A stretch of 64,000 nt of DNA from Pseudomonas fulva NBRC 16637 = DSM 17717 (GCF_000730565.1 NZ_BBIQ01000014.1:62001-126000); one strand, 5' to 3'; shown: positions 27,801 through 37,130, counted from the first letter of the stretch. Numbers and translations are program-made. The notes: generated by a model from the sequence alone, not told the origin.

Positions 27801-29503
27801 AAGAAACCGTGCGCCTTGTCGACCAACTGCGAGTCGGGCGAGCGCTTGAAGGCCAGGGGCGCGATGGTCAACGCCTTCTCATTGCTTGCGGGTAAACGGC
27901 AAAAGCTTGCCACCGCCGCATAGCTGCGTGAGTCGATATGCCCGGTACACAGCGCGAAGGCAGCATCGAGCATAAGGCCCAAGCGCCATTGCGCTGCAAA
28001 GGCGTTGAGGTGGCTGGCTTTGTACTGTTCATCCCCAAGCAAGCCATCGAGGTAGCGCGGATAGGTGCCGCCTATGTCTACAGTGGCAACCAACTGGCGC
28101 AGGTACTCGGGGTCAAGCCAGGAAGGGATCTGCCCATGGGTGCGATGGGCTACAGCGGCTACAGGGCTTGCGCCGGTTGCCTCAAGGCGACCGATGGCGT
28201 ACTCGGTCAACGTCAGCGTCTTGCTTTCTATCAGCTGCGGGAAACCCAGCCCATGGCCGTCATTGGCGTAGGTATTGACGGTCAGTAACAGGTCATCCGC
28301 GTCGAAGGCGCCGTCTGCAGGGTGATCGGCCAGCATCCGTTCGCGTAGCTTGCGCCGCGCATAGGGTTGCAGATCATCCGGTTCTGCAGGGGGCTGGGCA
28401 TTTGCCTGGGAGGCCTGCAACACGCAAACATCGATCAGCGCCTGGAGATAGCGGCTCTGACTGTTGAAGTCGGCGTTCAACAATTTCTCAGGCAGATCGA
28501 TGGCCAGCTTTTGAGTGGGCAGATCGGCCCTCTGGGCGAAGAACTGCGAGGGGTCGACCACGGCCTGGTAGGCAGACGCCAACTCATCCACCGTGTTCAG
28601 ATCGCTCAACCGTACACGATTCAACCGCGACAGCAGGATTTCAAGCAATACGCCGGACAACAAGGCAAACGCGTTACCGTCAGCTTCGTAGAGCGCCCAC
28701 GAAAAACCGTCATCGGTCGCTGTCGGCCGGTACTGCGTCTGCAAGTAGGTGCCAAAGTCCTCCAGCGAGGTGAAACCTTTCACATCCCCTGCAGACGTGC
28801 ACCAGAGTGTCACGTTGGCCACTTCGCTACTGGCGTTCACCAGCAGCCCAGGCAGCAGTTCACGGGTGCTGTCTTCGCCCAGGCGCCAATGCATGCGTAC
28901 GGTATGCACGGCAAAACCCTCGGTTCTTTCGAGCAGCAGATCCTGCAGGCATCGCTGCTCATCAGCGGTCAACGCCTGATCGGCCAACCCACTCAGAAGC
29001 CCAGCGCGAAGCACCTGTTGAACCCAGGTATCGTGATCGTTGCCGTTGCCTGCATTCCAGTAGTCGATCTGAGCCTGTGCAAAGCACGCATGAAGGGTCG
29101 GCAGAAACGCATTGAATGCGTCGTTAAGCGTGCCGGGGTCGACAAGGTCATCATCGGCTGTTTCGAACGCATCGGGGATGGCAAAAAAGCGAAGCGGTGG
29201 TTTGAGGCTGAAGCGGTCCTGGCGGGAAAAATCCACCGGTGCGCCATCAAGAAAGCGTTGCAGCACAACCTCGACAAGCGGGGTAACTGTCCAGTAGCCG
29301 TCCACGTGCCAGCGAAGAAATTTCAGCGGTTCGGCCGTTTTCATGTCGGGGCGGTGAACGGCCACCTTGGGGTAATGCGCGATGATCAGGTTCATCAGTT
29401 GCTCGCCTACCACTTGGCGCAGGGTAGGGCGGTTGCCAAAGCGCATGGCGATGGCACGATTGAGGTCATGTGGTGCAGGTGGATGGGGGTGGGAAGAGGG
29501 CAT
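24818..29503 (-). CDS. Giant DUF6543-like (dermonecrotic-toxin-type) protein
   Basis: A 1561-residue protein of a type found as large putative toxins or effectors in Pseudomonas; I recall the N-terminal domain as DUF6543 or dermonecrotic-toxin-like. The N-terminus (TLRQVVGEQLMNLIIAHYP) and a catalytic-looking middle up to about residue 700 precede one hydrophobic segment near 690-715. A basic, helical, coiled-coil-rich part (about 880-1400) and a C-terminal domain near 1470-1560 follow. No signal peptide, RHS repeats or LRRs are visible. The ATG at 29503 has GGAG eight bases upstream. No immunity gene is adjacent. Confidence 0.7.
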   Translation of the reverse strand: MPSSHPHPPAPHDLNRAIAMRFGNRPTLRQVVGEQLMNLIIAHYPKVAVHRPDMKTAEPLKFLRWHVDGYWTVTPLVEVVLQRFLDGAPVDFSRQDRFSLKPPLRFFAIPDAFETADDDLVDPGTLNDAFNAFLPTLHACFAQAQIDYWNAGNGNDHDTWVQQVLRAGLLSGLADQALTADEQRCLQDLLLERTEGFAVHTVRMHWRLGEDSTRELLPGLLVNASSEVANVTLWCTSAGDVKGFTSLEDFGTYLQTQYRPTATDDGFSWALYEADGNAFALLSGVLLEILLSRLNRVRLSDLNTVDELASAYQAVVDPSQFFAQRADLPTQKLAIDLPEKLLNADFNSQSRYLQALIDVCVLQASQANAQPPAEPDDLQPYARRKLRERMLADHPADGAFDADDLLLTVNTYANDGHGLGFPQLIESKTLTLTEYAIGRLEATGASPVAAVAHRTHGQIPSWLDPEYLRQLVATVDIGGTYPRYLDGLLGDEQYKASHLNAFAAQWRLGLMLDAAFALCTGHIDSRSYAAVASFCRLPASNEKALTIAPLAFKRSPDSQLVDKAHGFFVIQVANSGALLLYCPMHRGALKQFKDPHGLMQEIAQPGRVQEEVLAWLDQTHRAVYDKGGFKEPHLPHWVFDPYAPLNKPAPVELALTFWTHDIDANLFEAKRSMLLELADRSAMSNSELRWQSIKTFAWQLLNVVAPALPGPISSIALLYIGMTAVAEDLKLLLEGSATDRTQAVVDLLNNTLMVLIHAQLPKTEPPHAGAQTGLSIDPASVRLGADIDPLPLPEPGSVSTVEALQAQATTQLDFAWRGAQGFNELSGVQRTRLQAMAASVSLDGVSVIKQGPLEGLYELEHGRYVRLQGKAYAVDSADGLTRIVGPDGSQGPLIRRDPQGWRIDTRLRGGGDRPGSSTQQRLRERLVRRIRTAQQAVEKSLDDAERGAVEYEGLRPRIEAARAQWLKVDERLKQPPPQDPEQHAQFERATGLFAKRHTELLAQIKNLRRQRIESAVGIFQSYLEAERNMVALFDDRSYMASTSYAPEQRQALADVRRNLIGYGQFIIEEQLHTGRFSEYDRLTTALNAAPPEVRQAAYDQYREVLESIIIDQPLIIEYMAALDRLLAVTDLDMTVPSTHAADRTIAQIIEARTTTTPNIRFFQAMGLVEMALRFEALQDYAHYAVFRAALAGERLRVAANAHHLSLFTDLQTAQRIDILQSAWDEYSAAILNSQRIAQLGSELVDIERLEAYRQQMVELKTMAGDALVIALREQAVGQQHSTTRPVYRRQALQVAKTAAGQTVIGSESIVDGQPVLQVRGTFSQTALHTFTRESGTWVEQLPAVGKVSPPRAPTPESERQEQALAEGMLAQNQNVLAKARKLVEEDIDSHSLTSMLDAQIGEVQTLRDQLADSEADSELLQRLDDALVALRDGKREVLVKLHSTTRFPSAEGLHYLHKQGLVRVTYQGPRQALAEGYLDEYRIDVLEAPDSERGKPLWAAHFHFNDAAAAPTAFGKGHLKLWRQRKLGYREQVRSAAVGEELRIHRGNLTYAQARGVIPFH

Positions 29504-29752
29504 GCTTGGAGCTCCTTGTGGGTTGTAACCACAATGTTCCAAGCGTGCCAAGGCACCCGGTGCTATCTATGTGCTGCACATCGGTCAAGGCCTTTGGCTG
29601 CGCCCAGGCACGGCGCCGTGCTGTCTGCACTTGCCCGCCAGCCTGGACCAACATTCTTCGAATAAGTCAAGAACCGACCTGTTCAAATCCCTCGCACCGT
29701 GCTACAAACTGGTTAAGCAATGATCTAGCTGCTTGATAACGAAGGGAAAATC

Positions 29753-30052
29753 ATGACGAAGTCGGAGCTGATCGAACGTATTGTCACCCATCAAGGGCTA
29801 CTCTCGTCCAAGGACGTAGAGCTGGCCATCAAGACCATGCTTGAACAGATGTCACAATGCCTTGCTACCGGTGATCGCATCGAGATCCGCGGTTTTGGCA
29901 GCTTCTCGCTGCATTATCGGGCACCACGGGTAGGTCGTAACCCCAAGACCGGCCAGTCGGTCAGCCTCGAAGGCAAGTTCGTTCCGCACTTCAAACCCGG
30001 CAAGGAATTGCGTGATCGGGTCAATGAAGAAGAAGACGAGGCTCACACCTGA
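29753..30052 (+). CDS. ihfB: Integration host factor beta subunit
   Basis: IhfB pairs with IhfA to form the DNA-bending IHF heterodimer. The 99-residue protein starts [20 protein letters not shown], has the DNA-binding arm [15 protein letters not shown] and ends [17 protein letters not shown] site precedes the ATG. In gamma-proteobacteria rpsA normally sits directly upstream on the same strand; here the upstream gene is the divergent giant toxin-like gene. IhfB must therefore rely on a promoter within the 249-bp gap. A LapA-domain gene follows after 18 bp. Confidence 0.97.
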   Translation: MTKSELIERIVTHQGLLSSKDVELAIKTMLEQMSQCLATGDRIEIRGFGSFSLHYRAPRVGRNPKTGQSVSLEGKFVPHFKPGKELRDRVNEEEDEAHT

Positions 30053-30070
30053 TTTCCTAGGAGCAACCCA

Positions 30071-30334
30071 ATGCGTAACCTCAAGCGTGCACTGGCAGCT
30101 GTCTTCGTTCTGCTGCTGGCGGCTGTAGTGCTGTTCTTCGTGCTGGAAAACCAGCAGACCGTAGCCTTGACCTTGTTTGGCTGGGTTGCGCCACAGGTGC
30201 CCGTGGCAGTGGTAGTGCTGGCAGCGCTGATCATTGGCCTGGCCGTTGGGCCTTTGCTGGGCGCCTACGGCGTGCAGCGCAGCAAGCGCAAAATCCGTGC
30301 TTCGGCTCGCGAAGCGGCGCTGAGCGGCAAATAA
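30071..30334 (+). CDS. LapA-domain (DUF1049) small membrane protein
   Basis: An 87-residue protein with two transmembrane helices (about 7-27 and 43-64) and a basic C-terminal tail, matching LapA/DUF1049 proteins. The motif ENQQTVALTLFGW between the helices is diagnostic. E. coli LapA (YciS) works with LapB in controlling LPS synthesis; a comparable envelope role is plausible but not shown. The ihfB-lapA linkage is usual in Pseudomonas and precedes O-antigen genes. Confidence 0.88.
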   Translation: MRNLKRALAAVFVLLLAAVVLFFVLENQQTVALTLFGWVAPQVPVAVVVLAALIIGLAVGPLLGAYGVQRSKRKIRASAREAALSGK

Positions 30335-30436
30335 AGATTTTTCTTAGGTTGCTTTAGGAAATGCCTGCCTATTAAAGCAACAGTCACCATGGACTAATTG
30401 CTCACTTCGTTTTAGCCCCCGGCGAGAGTGCGCAGC

Positions 30437-31870
30437 ATGGATTACCCCGGCCTAACCCACCACGGCGCGGTACGCGGCGTGACGGGTTCCTGCCATCAGC
30501 TTCATTTAGGCCCTGGCGTCAGCCTGCTGGTCGACTGCGGTGCCGAGCAGGGCGCCGATGCCACACCGGGCGCGCAGGGCAACGCGCTCGGGTTCGACAT
30601 CACTGGCATCCAGGCCCTGATCGTCACGCACGTGCACCTGGACCACGTAGGCCGCATTCCGGCATTGCTGGCCCAGGGATACCGCGGCCCCATCCTCTGT
30701 AGCGAGCCCTCCGCCAGGTTATTGCCCCTGGTGCTCGAAGACGCCTTCAAGCTCGGCATCGACAGCACACCTGCCCAAGTGGCCCGCTACATCGCCCTAG
30801 TACAAAACCTGATCGTGCCCCTGCCTTTCGGGCACTCGCATACCGTGGTTCAGCACCCGCAGGTGGCATGCGCCATCCGCCTGCAGCGTGCGGGTCACCT
30901 CTTGGGTTCAGCCTACGTCGAATGCGACATCCAGCACGGGCCAAACAGCACGCGCTATGTATTTTCAGGTGACCTGGGCCCGGGCAACGACCCCTTGCTG
31001 CGCCCCTTGCAGCCCCCGGAGCACGCCGATGTGCTGGTGCTGGAAAGCACCTATGGCGACCGCCTTCACCCACCCACTGGTGATCGCATCCAGCGACTGG
31101 AAGCGGCCATTGACCGCGCACTGGCCGATCACGGCACCTTGCTGATCCCGGCCTTCAGCCTGGGGCGCACCCAGGTACTGCTCCATGACCTCGAAGAGGT
31201 CCTGCACCGCAAGGCCTTGCTGGGCAGGACAGGCCCCTCGCCACAAGGCGAGCCCGTGGAGTGGTCGCAGCTGCCGATCATTCTCGATTCGCCCCTGGCC
31301 CAGCGCATCACCCAGGCCTACCGCGACCTGCACCCTTATTGGAACGAGCAGGCCAGGGCGCGCCTGGCAAATGGCCGCGACCCGCTCGCGTTCGGCCAAC
31401 TGATCAGCGTAGACACCCACGCCCGTCACCAGCAGGTGGTCAACTACCTAAAAAGCACCGGCAGGCCCGCCATCGTCATTGCAGGCAACGGCATGTGCTC
31501 GGGCGGGCGCATCGTCAATTACCTCAAGGCTATGCTGGGCGACCCCAGGCATGAAGTGATGTTCGTAGGCCATCAGGCCAAGGGCACTCCCGGTGCGGTG
31601 ATCCAGGCCAGCGAACGGGGGCAGGGCCTGGGCCAGGTGGACCTGGAGGGGCAGTACTACAGCATCTGGGCCAAAGTGCTGACCCTCGGTGGCTATTCAG
31701 GCCACGCCGACCAGGCCGGCCTGGTCGCCTTCGCCACCAGCAGCGAGCGTGCCCCGGCGCGCATTGTGCTGGTGCATGGCCGGGCCGGTGCGAAAACGGC
31801 GCTGGCACAGGCGCTGCAGCGGCGCACGCAGGCGCTTGGCTGGCCAACCCAGGTGGAAATCGCAAGATAA
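30437..31870 (+). CDS. Beta-CASP metallo-beta-lactamase RNA-processing-type exonuclease
   Basis: A 477-residue protein of the CPSF-73/RNase J-like beta-CASP group. The zinc motif reads THVHLDHVGR (about 61-70), GHLLGSAYVE and FSGDLGPGNDPLL supply further ligands. PAFSLGRTQVLLH, VIAGNGMCSGGRI and LGGYSGHADQAGL are beta-CASP motifs A-C. Such proteins cut or trim RNA. I prefer the ATG at 30437 over the GTG nine bases upstream because GGCGAGAG is then well spaced. It follows lapA by about 100 bp. Confidence 0.87.
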   Translation: MDYPGLTHHGAVRGVTGSCHQLHLGPGVSLLVDCGAEQGADATPGAQGNALGFDITGIQALIVTHVHLDHVGRIPALLAQGYRGPILCSEPSARLLPLVLEDAFKLGIDSTPAQVARYIALVQNLIVPLPFGHSHTVVQHPQVACAIRLQRAGHLLGSAYVECDIQHGPNSTRYVFSGDLGPGNDPLLRPLQPPEHADVLVLESTYGDRLHPPTGDRIQRLEAAIDRALADHGTLLIPAFSLGRTQVLLHDLEEVLHRKALLGRTGPSPQGEPVEWSQLPIILDSPLAQRITQAYRDLHPYWNEQARARLANGRDPLAFGQLISVDTHARHQQVVNYLKSTGRPAIVIAGNGMCSGGRIVNYLKAMLGDPRHEVMFVGHQAKGTPGAVIQASERGQGLGQVDLEGQYYSIWAKVLTLGGYSGHADQAGLVAFATSSERAPARIVLVHGRAGAKTALAQALQRRTQALGWPTQVEIAR

Positions 31871-32184
31871 TGCGAGCGATTCACGGAACGATGGGCGCCG
31901 ACGTTGTCTGATACACACCACGGCTCACCACCCCCTCGCGCGACCTGCCCGAGGCGATCACCAGGTAGGGCATGTCGGCCACGCTGGCCGCAGCCTGCGC
32001 GCAAGCTACAAAGCGTATTCTCTGGTATTCTTCGCCGTGATGCTTGCGTCTCGAGCCTATGGATAGCCAGAGATTACTCACGCTAGGCGCGTAACTTAGC
32101 GGCGTTGCGTTGTGCGCGACGACGATCAGAAATAAGACTCATGCTGGCCAATTGAACCATCAACTGGCTGTTAAGGATCCGAAT
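31871..32184. other. Intergenic region before the polysaccharide locus
   Basis: About 314 bp. A minus-strand 66-codon frame at 31881-32081 is not convincing. The region should hold the promoter for the manC operon; I see no clear -35/-10 pair and no JUMPstart/ops element, apart from a short GGCTGTTAAGG at 32165-32175 that is too little to call. Confidence 0.5.
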
Positions 32185-33627
32185 ATGGAATTGATCCCGG
32201 TTATTCTTTCCGGTGGCGTTGGCAGCCGTTTGTGGCCTGTTTCTCGTGAGGCTCACCCCAAGCCGTTCATGACCCTGCCCGACGGGCAAAACCTGATTCA
32301 GAAGACGTTCCTGCGCGCCTCCAAACTGGACGGCGTTGCAGAAGTTCTGACCGTCACCAACCGTGAACTGCTGTTCAAGACCGAAGACGAATACCGCGCC
32401 ATCAATACCCAGGGCCACCCCCAGGGCTATATTCTCGAACCGTTCGGTCGCAACACCGCCGCCGCCGTGGCCGCTGCCGCCCTGCAACTCCAGCAGGTGC
32501 ATGGCCCGCAGGCCTACATGCTGGTGCTGGCTGCCGACCACCTGATCCAGGACGAAGCGGCGTTCTCCCAAGCCGTCAACCGCGCGGTGCACCTGGCCGA
32601 GCAAGGCTGGCTGGTCACCTTCGGCATCAAGCCCCAGTACCCCGAAACCGGCTTCGGCTACATCGAAGCGGCCGCCGATGGCGCGCTGGACGGTGGCCTC
32701 AAGGTCGCGCGCTTCGTCGAGAAGCCCGATGCCGCCACCGCCGAAGCCTATGTAGCCGCCGGCAACTATTTCTGGAACGCCGGCATGTTCTGCTTCCAGG
32801 TCGGCACCGTCATCGAGCAGTTCCAGGAACACGCCCCGGACGTGCTGCACGCCGTGGCCCAGACGCTGGAGGCCTCGCGCCACACCACCGCCAAGGGCTA
32901 CAGCTGCATGGCGCTCGACCCCGACACATTCGCCAATGTGCCTGACATCTCCATCGATTACGCCCTGATGGAGCGCTCACGCAAGGTCGCGACCATTCCC
33001 TGCGACATCGGCTGGAGCGACATCGGGTCGTGGAACGCCGTCAGCGAACTGACCGCCCCGGACGAATCGGGCAACCGCTTCGAAGGCGAAGTGCTGGCCC
33101 ATGCATCGAGCAACAACTACGTCACCACCGAAGACCGCCTGGCGGCCTTGGTTGGCGTGCAGGACCTGCTGGTGGTCGACACCCCCGACGCCCTGCTGAT
33201 CGCCCACAAGGACCACGCCCAGGACGTCAAGCACATCGTCAAGCGCCTGAAAAGCGATGGCCACTCGGCGCACCTGCTGCACCGCACCGTGCATCGCCCC
33301 TGGGGCACCTACACCACCCTGGAAGACGGCGAGCGCTTCAAGATCAAGCGCATCGTGGTCAAGCCCAAGGCATCCCTGTCCCTGCAGATGCACCATCACC
33401 GCAGCGAGCACTGGATCGTGGTCAGCGGCATGGCCGTGGTGGTCAACGATGACAAGGAGCTGATGCTCAACACCAACGAATCCACGTTCATCCGCGCCGG
33501 TCACAAGCACCGCTTGCAGAACCCGGGCGTGATCGACCTGGTGCTTATCGAAGTTCAAAGCGGCGACTACCTCGGCGAAGACGACATCGTGCGTTTCGAG
33601 GACAATTACGGTCGTTGCGACGCCTGA
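32185..33627 (+). CDS. manC: Mannose-1-P guanylyltransferase / mannose-6-P isomerase
   Basis: A bifunctional type II enzyme of 480 residues that makes GDP-mannose: isomerisation of fructose-6-P to mannose-6-P and GTP-dependent activation of mannose-1-P. The N-terminal nucleotidyltransferase has ILSGGVGSRLWPVSREAHPK and the FVEKPDAAT motif. The C-terminal cupin isomerase has RPWGTY and LSLQMHHHRSEHWIVVSG. The ATG at 32185 is the family start. It is close to WbpW/AlgA of P. aeruginosa. It opens the polysaccharide operon. Confidence 0.94.
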   Translation: MELIPVILSGGVGSRLWPVSREAHPKPFMTLPDGQNLIQKTFLRASKLDGVAEVLTVTNRELLFKTEDEYRAINTQGHPQGYILEPFGRNTAAAVAAAALQLQQVHGPQAYMLVLAADHLIQDEAAFSQAVNRAVHLAEQGWLVTFGIKPQYPETGFGYIEAAADGALDGGLKVARFVEKPDAATAEAYVAAGNYFWNAGMFCFQVGTVIEQFQEHAPDVLHAVAQTLEASRHTTAKGYSCMALDPDTFANVPDISIDYALMERSRKVATIPCDIGWSDIGSWNAVSELTAPDESGNRFEGEVLAHASSNNYVTTEDRLAALVGVQDLLVVDTPDALLIAHKDHAQDVKHIVKRLKSDGHSAHLLHRTVHRPWGTYTTLEDGERFKIKRIVVKPKASLSLQMHHHRSEHWIVVSGMAVVVNDDKELMLNTNESTFIRAGHKHRLQNPGVIDLVLIEVQSGDYLGEDDIVRFEDNYGRCDA

Positions 33628-33754
33628 GTCCAGGCTTTCCCGTCGGCCCGTCGTGCCTGGCCAGGCACCGGGCCGGTCTTCGGTCGCCCACCGTGGCCGG
33701 CTATCCCTGTTCAGACTGTCGGCGCCCCTGGCGCCACCGCATTGAGTGAGACGT

Positions 33755-35116
33755 ATGTACCCACCCATCCAGACCCGTTGTTTCAAAGCCTACGATATCC
33801 GCGGCCAAGTGCCTGCCGACCTCAACGATGACGTGGCCTACCGCATTGGCCGCGCCCTGGTGGCCGAGCTGGGCGGGCGCACCTACGTGGTGGGCCGTGA
33901 CATGCGCCTGGAAAGCCCCGGTTTGTCGCTGGCGCTGATCAAAGGCCTGACCGAAGGCGGCGCCGATGTGATCGACATCGGCCTGTGCGGTACTGAAGAA
34001 GTGTACTTTGCCACCAGCCATCACCAGGCCGACGGCGGCGTGATGATCACCGCCAGCCATAACCCCAAGGGTTACAACGGCATGAAGCTGGTGCGCGAGC
34101 AGTCCCGCCCGATCAGCGGCGACACGGGCCTGAACGACATCCGCCAGCGCGTCGAAGCTGGTAGCCTGGGTGAGCCTGCCGCCAAGCCCGGCCAGGTGCG
34201 CGAGGTGTTCGACAAGACCGCCTACATCGACCACCTGCTCACCTACGTCAACCTCGACACCCTCAAGCCGCTCAAGGTGCTGGCCGACCCCGGTAACGGC
34301 GCTGTGGGCCCGGTGATCGAGCTGCTCAAGGCACGCCTGCCCCTGGACATCACCCTGATCAACGGCGAACCGGACGGCAACTTCCCCAACGGCATTCCCA
34401 ACCCGCTGCTGCCGGAAAACCGCGACCTGACCCGCCAGGCCGTGCTCGACACCGGCGCCGACATGGGCATCGCCTTCGACGGCGACTTCGACCGCTGCTT
34501 CTTCTTCGACAACCAGGGCCGCTTCATCGAAGGCTACTACGTGGTCGGCCTGCTGGCCGAGATGCTGCTGGCCAAGCACCCTGGCAGCAAGATCATCCAC
34601 GACCCACGCCTGACCTGGAACACCATCGAACAGGTGGAAGCAGCCGGCGGCGTGGCCATCCAGAGCAAGACTGGCCATGCCTTCATCAAGGAGCGCATGC
34701 GCGCCGAAGACGCCGTATACGGCGGCGAAATGAGCGCCCACCACTACTTCCGCGACTTTGCCTACTGCGACAGCGGCAACATCCCGTGGCTGCTGGTGGC
34801 CGAGCTGATGAGCGTGACCGGCAAGACCCTGGCCCAGCTGGTGGACGAGCGTATCTCCAAGTTCCCGTGCAGCGGCGAGATCAACTACGAAGTGGCCGAT
34901 GTGAAAGGCACCATCGACAAGATCCTGAACCACTACTTGCCGCAAAACCCCAGCGTCGACCGCACCGACGGCATCAGCGTGGCCTTCGCCGACTGGCGTT
35001 TCAGCCTGCGCGGCTCCAACACCGAGCCCCTGCTGCGCCTGAACGTGGAAAGCCGTGGTGATGAAGCGCTGGTGGCGCAGCACGTCGCGCAAATCGCCCG
35101 TTTGATTCAAGGATAA
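33755..35116 (+). CDS. Phosphomannomutase/phosphoglucomutase
   Basis: A 453-residue alpha-D-phosphohexomutase that interconverts mannose-6-P and mannose-1-P. The phosphoserine loop TASHNP places Ser101, the metal loop is DGDFDR, sugar specificity lies in GEMSAHHYF and the phosphate-binding loop in [10 protein letters not shown]. It supplies ManC with mannose-1-P. It resembles AlgC but is probably a locus-specific paralogue. The ATG at 33755 is preferred over a GTG three codons upstream. Two bases separate its stop from wzm. Confidence 0.94.
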   Translation: MYPPIQTRCFKAYDIRGQVPADLNDDVAYRIGRALVAELGGRTYVVGRDMRLESPGLSLALIKGLTEGGADVIDIGLCGTEEVYFATSHHQADGGVMITASHNPKGYNGMKLVREQSRPISGDTGLNDIRQRVEAGSLGEPAAKPGQVREVFDKTAYIDHLLTYVNLDTLKPLKVLADPGNGAVGPVIELLKARLPLDITLINGEPDGNFPNGIPNPLLPENRDLTRQAVLDTGADMGIAFDGDFDRCFFFDNQGRFIEGYYVVGLLAEMLLAKHPGSKIIHDPRLTWNTIEQVEAAGGVAIQSKTGHAFIKERMRAEDAVYGGEMSAHHYFRDFAYCDSGNIPWLLVAELMSVTGKTLAQLVDERISKFPCSGEINYEVADVKGTIDKILNHYLPQNPSVDRTDGISVAFADWRFSLRGSNTEPLLRLNVESRGDEALVAQHVAQIARLIQG

Positions 35117-35118
35117 CT

Positions 35119-35913
35119 ATGTTAGGCATGTTTCGGGGCGTCTGGGATTACCGGGGCTTCATCCTCACCTCCATCAAGAACGAGTTCATCTCGCGCTTTG
35201 CCCGCAGCAAGCTAGGCGGCCTGTGGATGATCATCCACCCCCTGGCCCAGGTGGCCATCTACGCGTTGATCCTGTCCAACGTGCTGGGCGCGCGCCTGCC
35301 CGGCATCGACAACAAGTACGCCTACGCGCTGTACCTGATTGCCGGCATCCTGGCCTGGAACCTGTTCGCGGAAATCGTCGGGCGCTGCCTGACGGTGTTC
35401 ATCGAACAGGGCAACCTGATGAAGAAGATGCGCTTTCCGCGCATTGCGCTGCCGGTGATCGTGGTGGGGTCGTGCCTGCTCAACAACCTGTTGCTGTTCA
35501 TCGCCGCCATGATCATCTTCGCCTTGCTGGGCCATGCGCCCAACGCGCAGATGCTGTGGCTGCTGCCCCTGACCCTGGTGGTGGTGGCCTTCGCCGTCGG
35601 CCTGGGCCTGGTGCTGGGTGTGCTGAACGTGTTCTTGCGTGACATTGGTCAGGTGGTGCCGATCATCATGCAGGTATGGTTCTGGTTCACGCCGATCGTG
35701 TACTCGGTCAACATCGTGCCCGACTACCTCAAGGGCACCCTGGACATCAACCCGATGTATGCCATCGTTACCGGCTATCACAACGCGCTGGTCTACAAGC
35801 TTGCGCCGAACATCGCCGAACTGGGCGTCACGGTCGCCATTGCCCTGGGCCTGATGGTACTGGGGCTGTTCCTGTTCCGCAGGGCTTCTGCCGAAATGGT
35901 GGACTCGCTATGA
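35119..35913 (+). CDS. wzm: O-polysaccharide ABC exporter permease (Wzm-like)
   Basis: A 264-residue ABC-2 permease with six hydrophobic segments, starting FRGVWDYRGFILTSIKNEF, the amphipathic N-terminal region typical of Wzm. It exports completed, undecaprenyl-linked polysaccharide chains across the inner membrane. Its stop overlaps the wzt start (ATGA). Together with Wzt it defines an ABC-dependent, Wzx/Wzy-independent pathway, usual for homopolymeric A-band or O9-type chains. Confidence 0.92.
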   Translation: MLGMFRGVWDYRGFILTSIKNEFISRFARSKLGGLWMIIHPLAQVAIYALILSNVLGARLPGIDNKYAYALYLIAGILAWNLFAEIVGRCLTVFIEQGNLMKKMRFPRIALPVIVVGSCLLNNLLLFIAAMIIFALLGHAPNAQMLWLLPLTLVVVAFAVGLGLVLGVLNVFLRDIGQVVPIIMQVWFWFTPIVYSVNIVPDYLKGTLDINPMYAIVTGYHNALVYKLAPNIAELGVTVAIALGLMVLGLFLFRRASAEMVDSL

Positions 35914-37130
35914 CACTTCTGTCCGTCAGCAACGTAGGCAAGGCCTACCGCAGCTACCGCTCCGAATGGCAGCGCATCGCGCGCTGGTGCTACTTGCCGG
36001 TCAAGGCCAGCAGCGAGCATTGGGTGCTCAAGCACATCAGCTTCAACATCGAGGCCGGTGAAGCCATCGGCCTGGTGGGGCAGAACGGCGCGGGCAAGTC
36101 CACGCTGCTGAAAATGATCACCGGCACCCTGCAACCCAGCGAAGGCACCGTGCGCGTCAACGGCCGCATCGCCGCCATCCTCGAGCTGGGCATGGGCTTC
36201 AACGCCGAGTTGAGCGGGCGTCAGAATGCCTACCACGCCGCCGGCCTGATGGGCTTTACCACCGACCAGATCGACGGCGTGATCGACGACATCGAGGCGT
36301 TCGCCGAAATTGGCGAGTACTTCGACCAGACCGTGCGCACCTATTCCAGCGGTATGCAGATGCGTGTGGCCTTTGCCGTCGCCACGGCATTCCGCCCCGA
36401 AATCCTGATCATCGACGAAGCCTTGTCGGTGGGTGACAGCTACTTCCAGCACAAGAGCTTTGGCCGCATCAAGGAATTCCAGCAGGCTGGCACCACGCTG
36501 CTGATCGTGTCCCACGACCGCGCCGCCATTCAGGCCCTGTGCAACCGGGCGATCCTGCTGGACGGCGGCACCGTCATCAAGGACGGGCCACCTGAAGAGG
36601 TGATGGATTACTACAACGCCCTGATCGCCCAGAAAGAAAACGCCACCGTCGAAGTGCAAACCCTCGAGAACGGTGCAGTGCAAACCCGCTCGGGCAGTGG
36701 CAAGGCCAGCATCGCAGGTGTCTCGCTGCTCAACGCCCAGGGCGCTGCCGCCGAATACGTGACCGTGGGCGAGGACGTCTGCCTGACCGTGGACGTGGCC
36801 ATCAACGCCCCGTTGCCCGAACTGGTGGTGGGCTATGTGATCAAGGACCGCCTGGGGCAGGACGTATACGGCACCAACACCCACCACCTGGGGTGTGCCC
36901 GCAAGGACCTCGCCCAGGGCACGCAGCTGTCGTACCGTTTCCGCTTCCCCGCCAACCTGGGCGTGGGTTCTTATTCCGTCGCCGTCGCGCTGCATGCGGC
37001 CGATGCCCACGTGGTGGACAACTACGAGTGGCGCGACCTGGCCTTGGTGTTCAACGTCGTCAACGTTTCGGAAAGTACGTTCGTAGGCCTTGCCTGGATA
37101 CCTCCGACCGTGGAGTGCAGTAATGGATAG
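35910..37130 (+). CDS. wzt: O-polysaccharide ABC exporter ATPase with C-terminal binding domain (Wzt-like)
   Basis: A 406-residue ATPase: Walker A GQNGAGKS (57-64), signature YSSGMQMRVAFA, Walker B ILIIDEAL. Residues from about 255 form a Wzt-C beta-sandwich domain that in E. coli O8/O9 recognises the modified non-reducing end of the finished chain. Its presence, with the methyltransferase encoded next, implies export gated by chain-end capping. It overlaps wzm by 4 bp and the methyltransferase gene by 8 bp. Confidence 0.93.
   Translation: MTLLSVSNVGKAYRSYRSEWQRIARWCYLPVKASSEHWVLKHISFNIEAGEAIGLVGQNGAGKSTLLKMITGTLQPSEGTVRVNGRIAAILELGMGFNAELSGRQNAYHAAGLMGFTTDQIDGVIDDIEAFAEIGEYFDQTVRTYSSGMQMRVAFAVATAFRPEILIIDEALSVGDSYFQHKSFGRIKEFQQAGTTLLIVSHDRAAIQALCNRAILLDGGTVIKDGPPEEVMDYYNALIAQKENATVEVQTLENGAVQTRSGSGKASIAGVSLLNAQGAAAEYVTVGEDVCLTVDVAINAPLPELVVGYVIKDRLGQDVYGTNTHHLGCARKDLAQGTQLSYRFRFPANLGVGSYSVAVALHAADAHVVDNYEWRDLALVFNVVNVSESTFVGLAWIPPTVECSNG

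Noticed and set aside
31881..32081. A 66-codon minus-strand frame before manC.
   Set aside because: No ribosome site, no recognisable family, and it occupies the expected promoter region.
32160..32184. Possible JUMPstart/ops element upstream of the polysaccharide operon.
   Set aside because: Only a GCTGTTAAG fragment matches; the GGCGGTAG ops core is missing.
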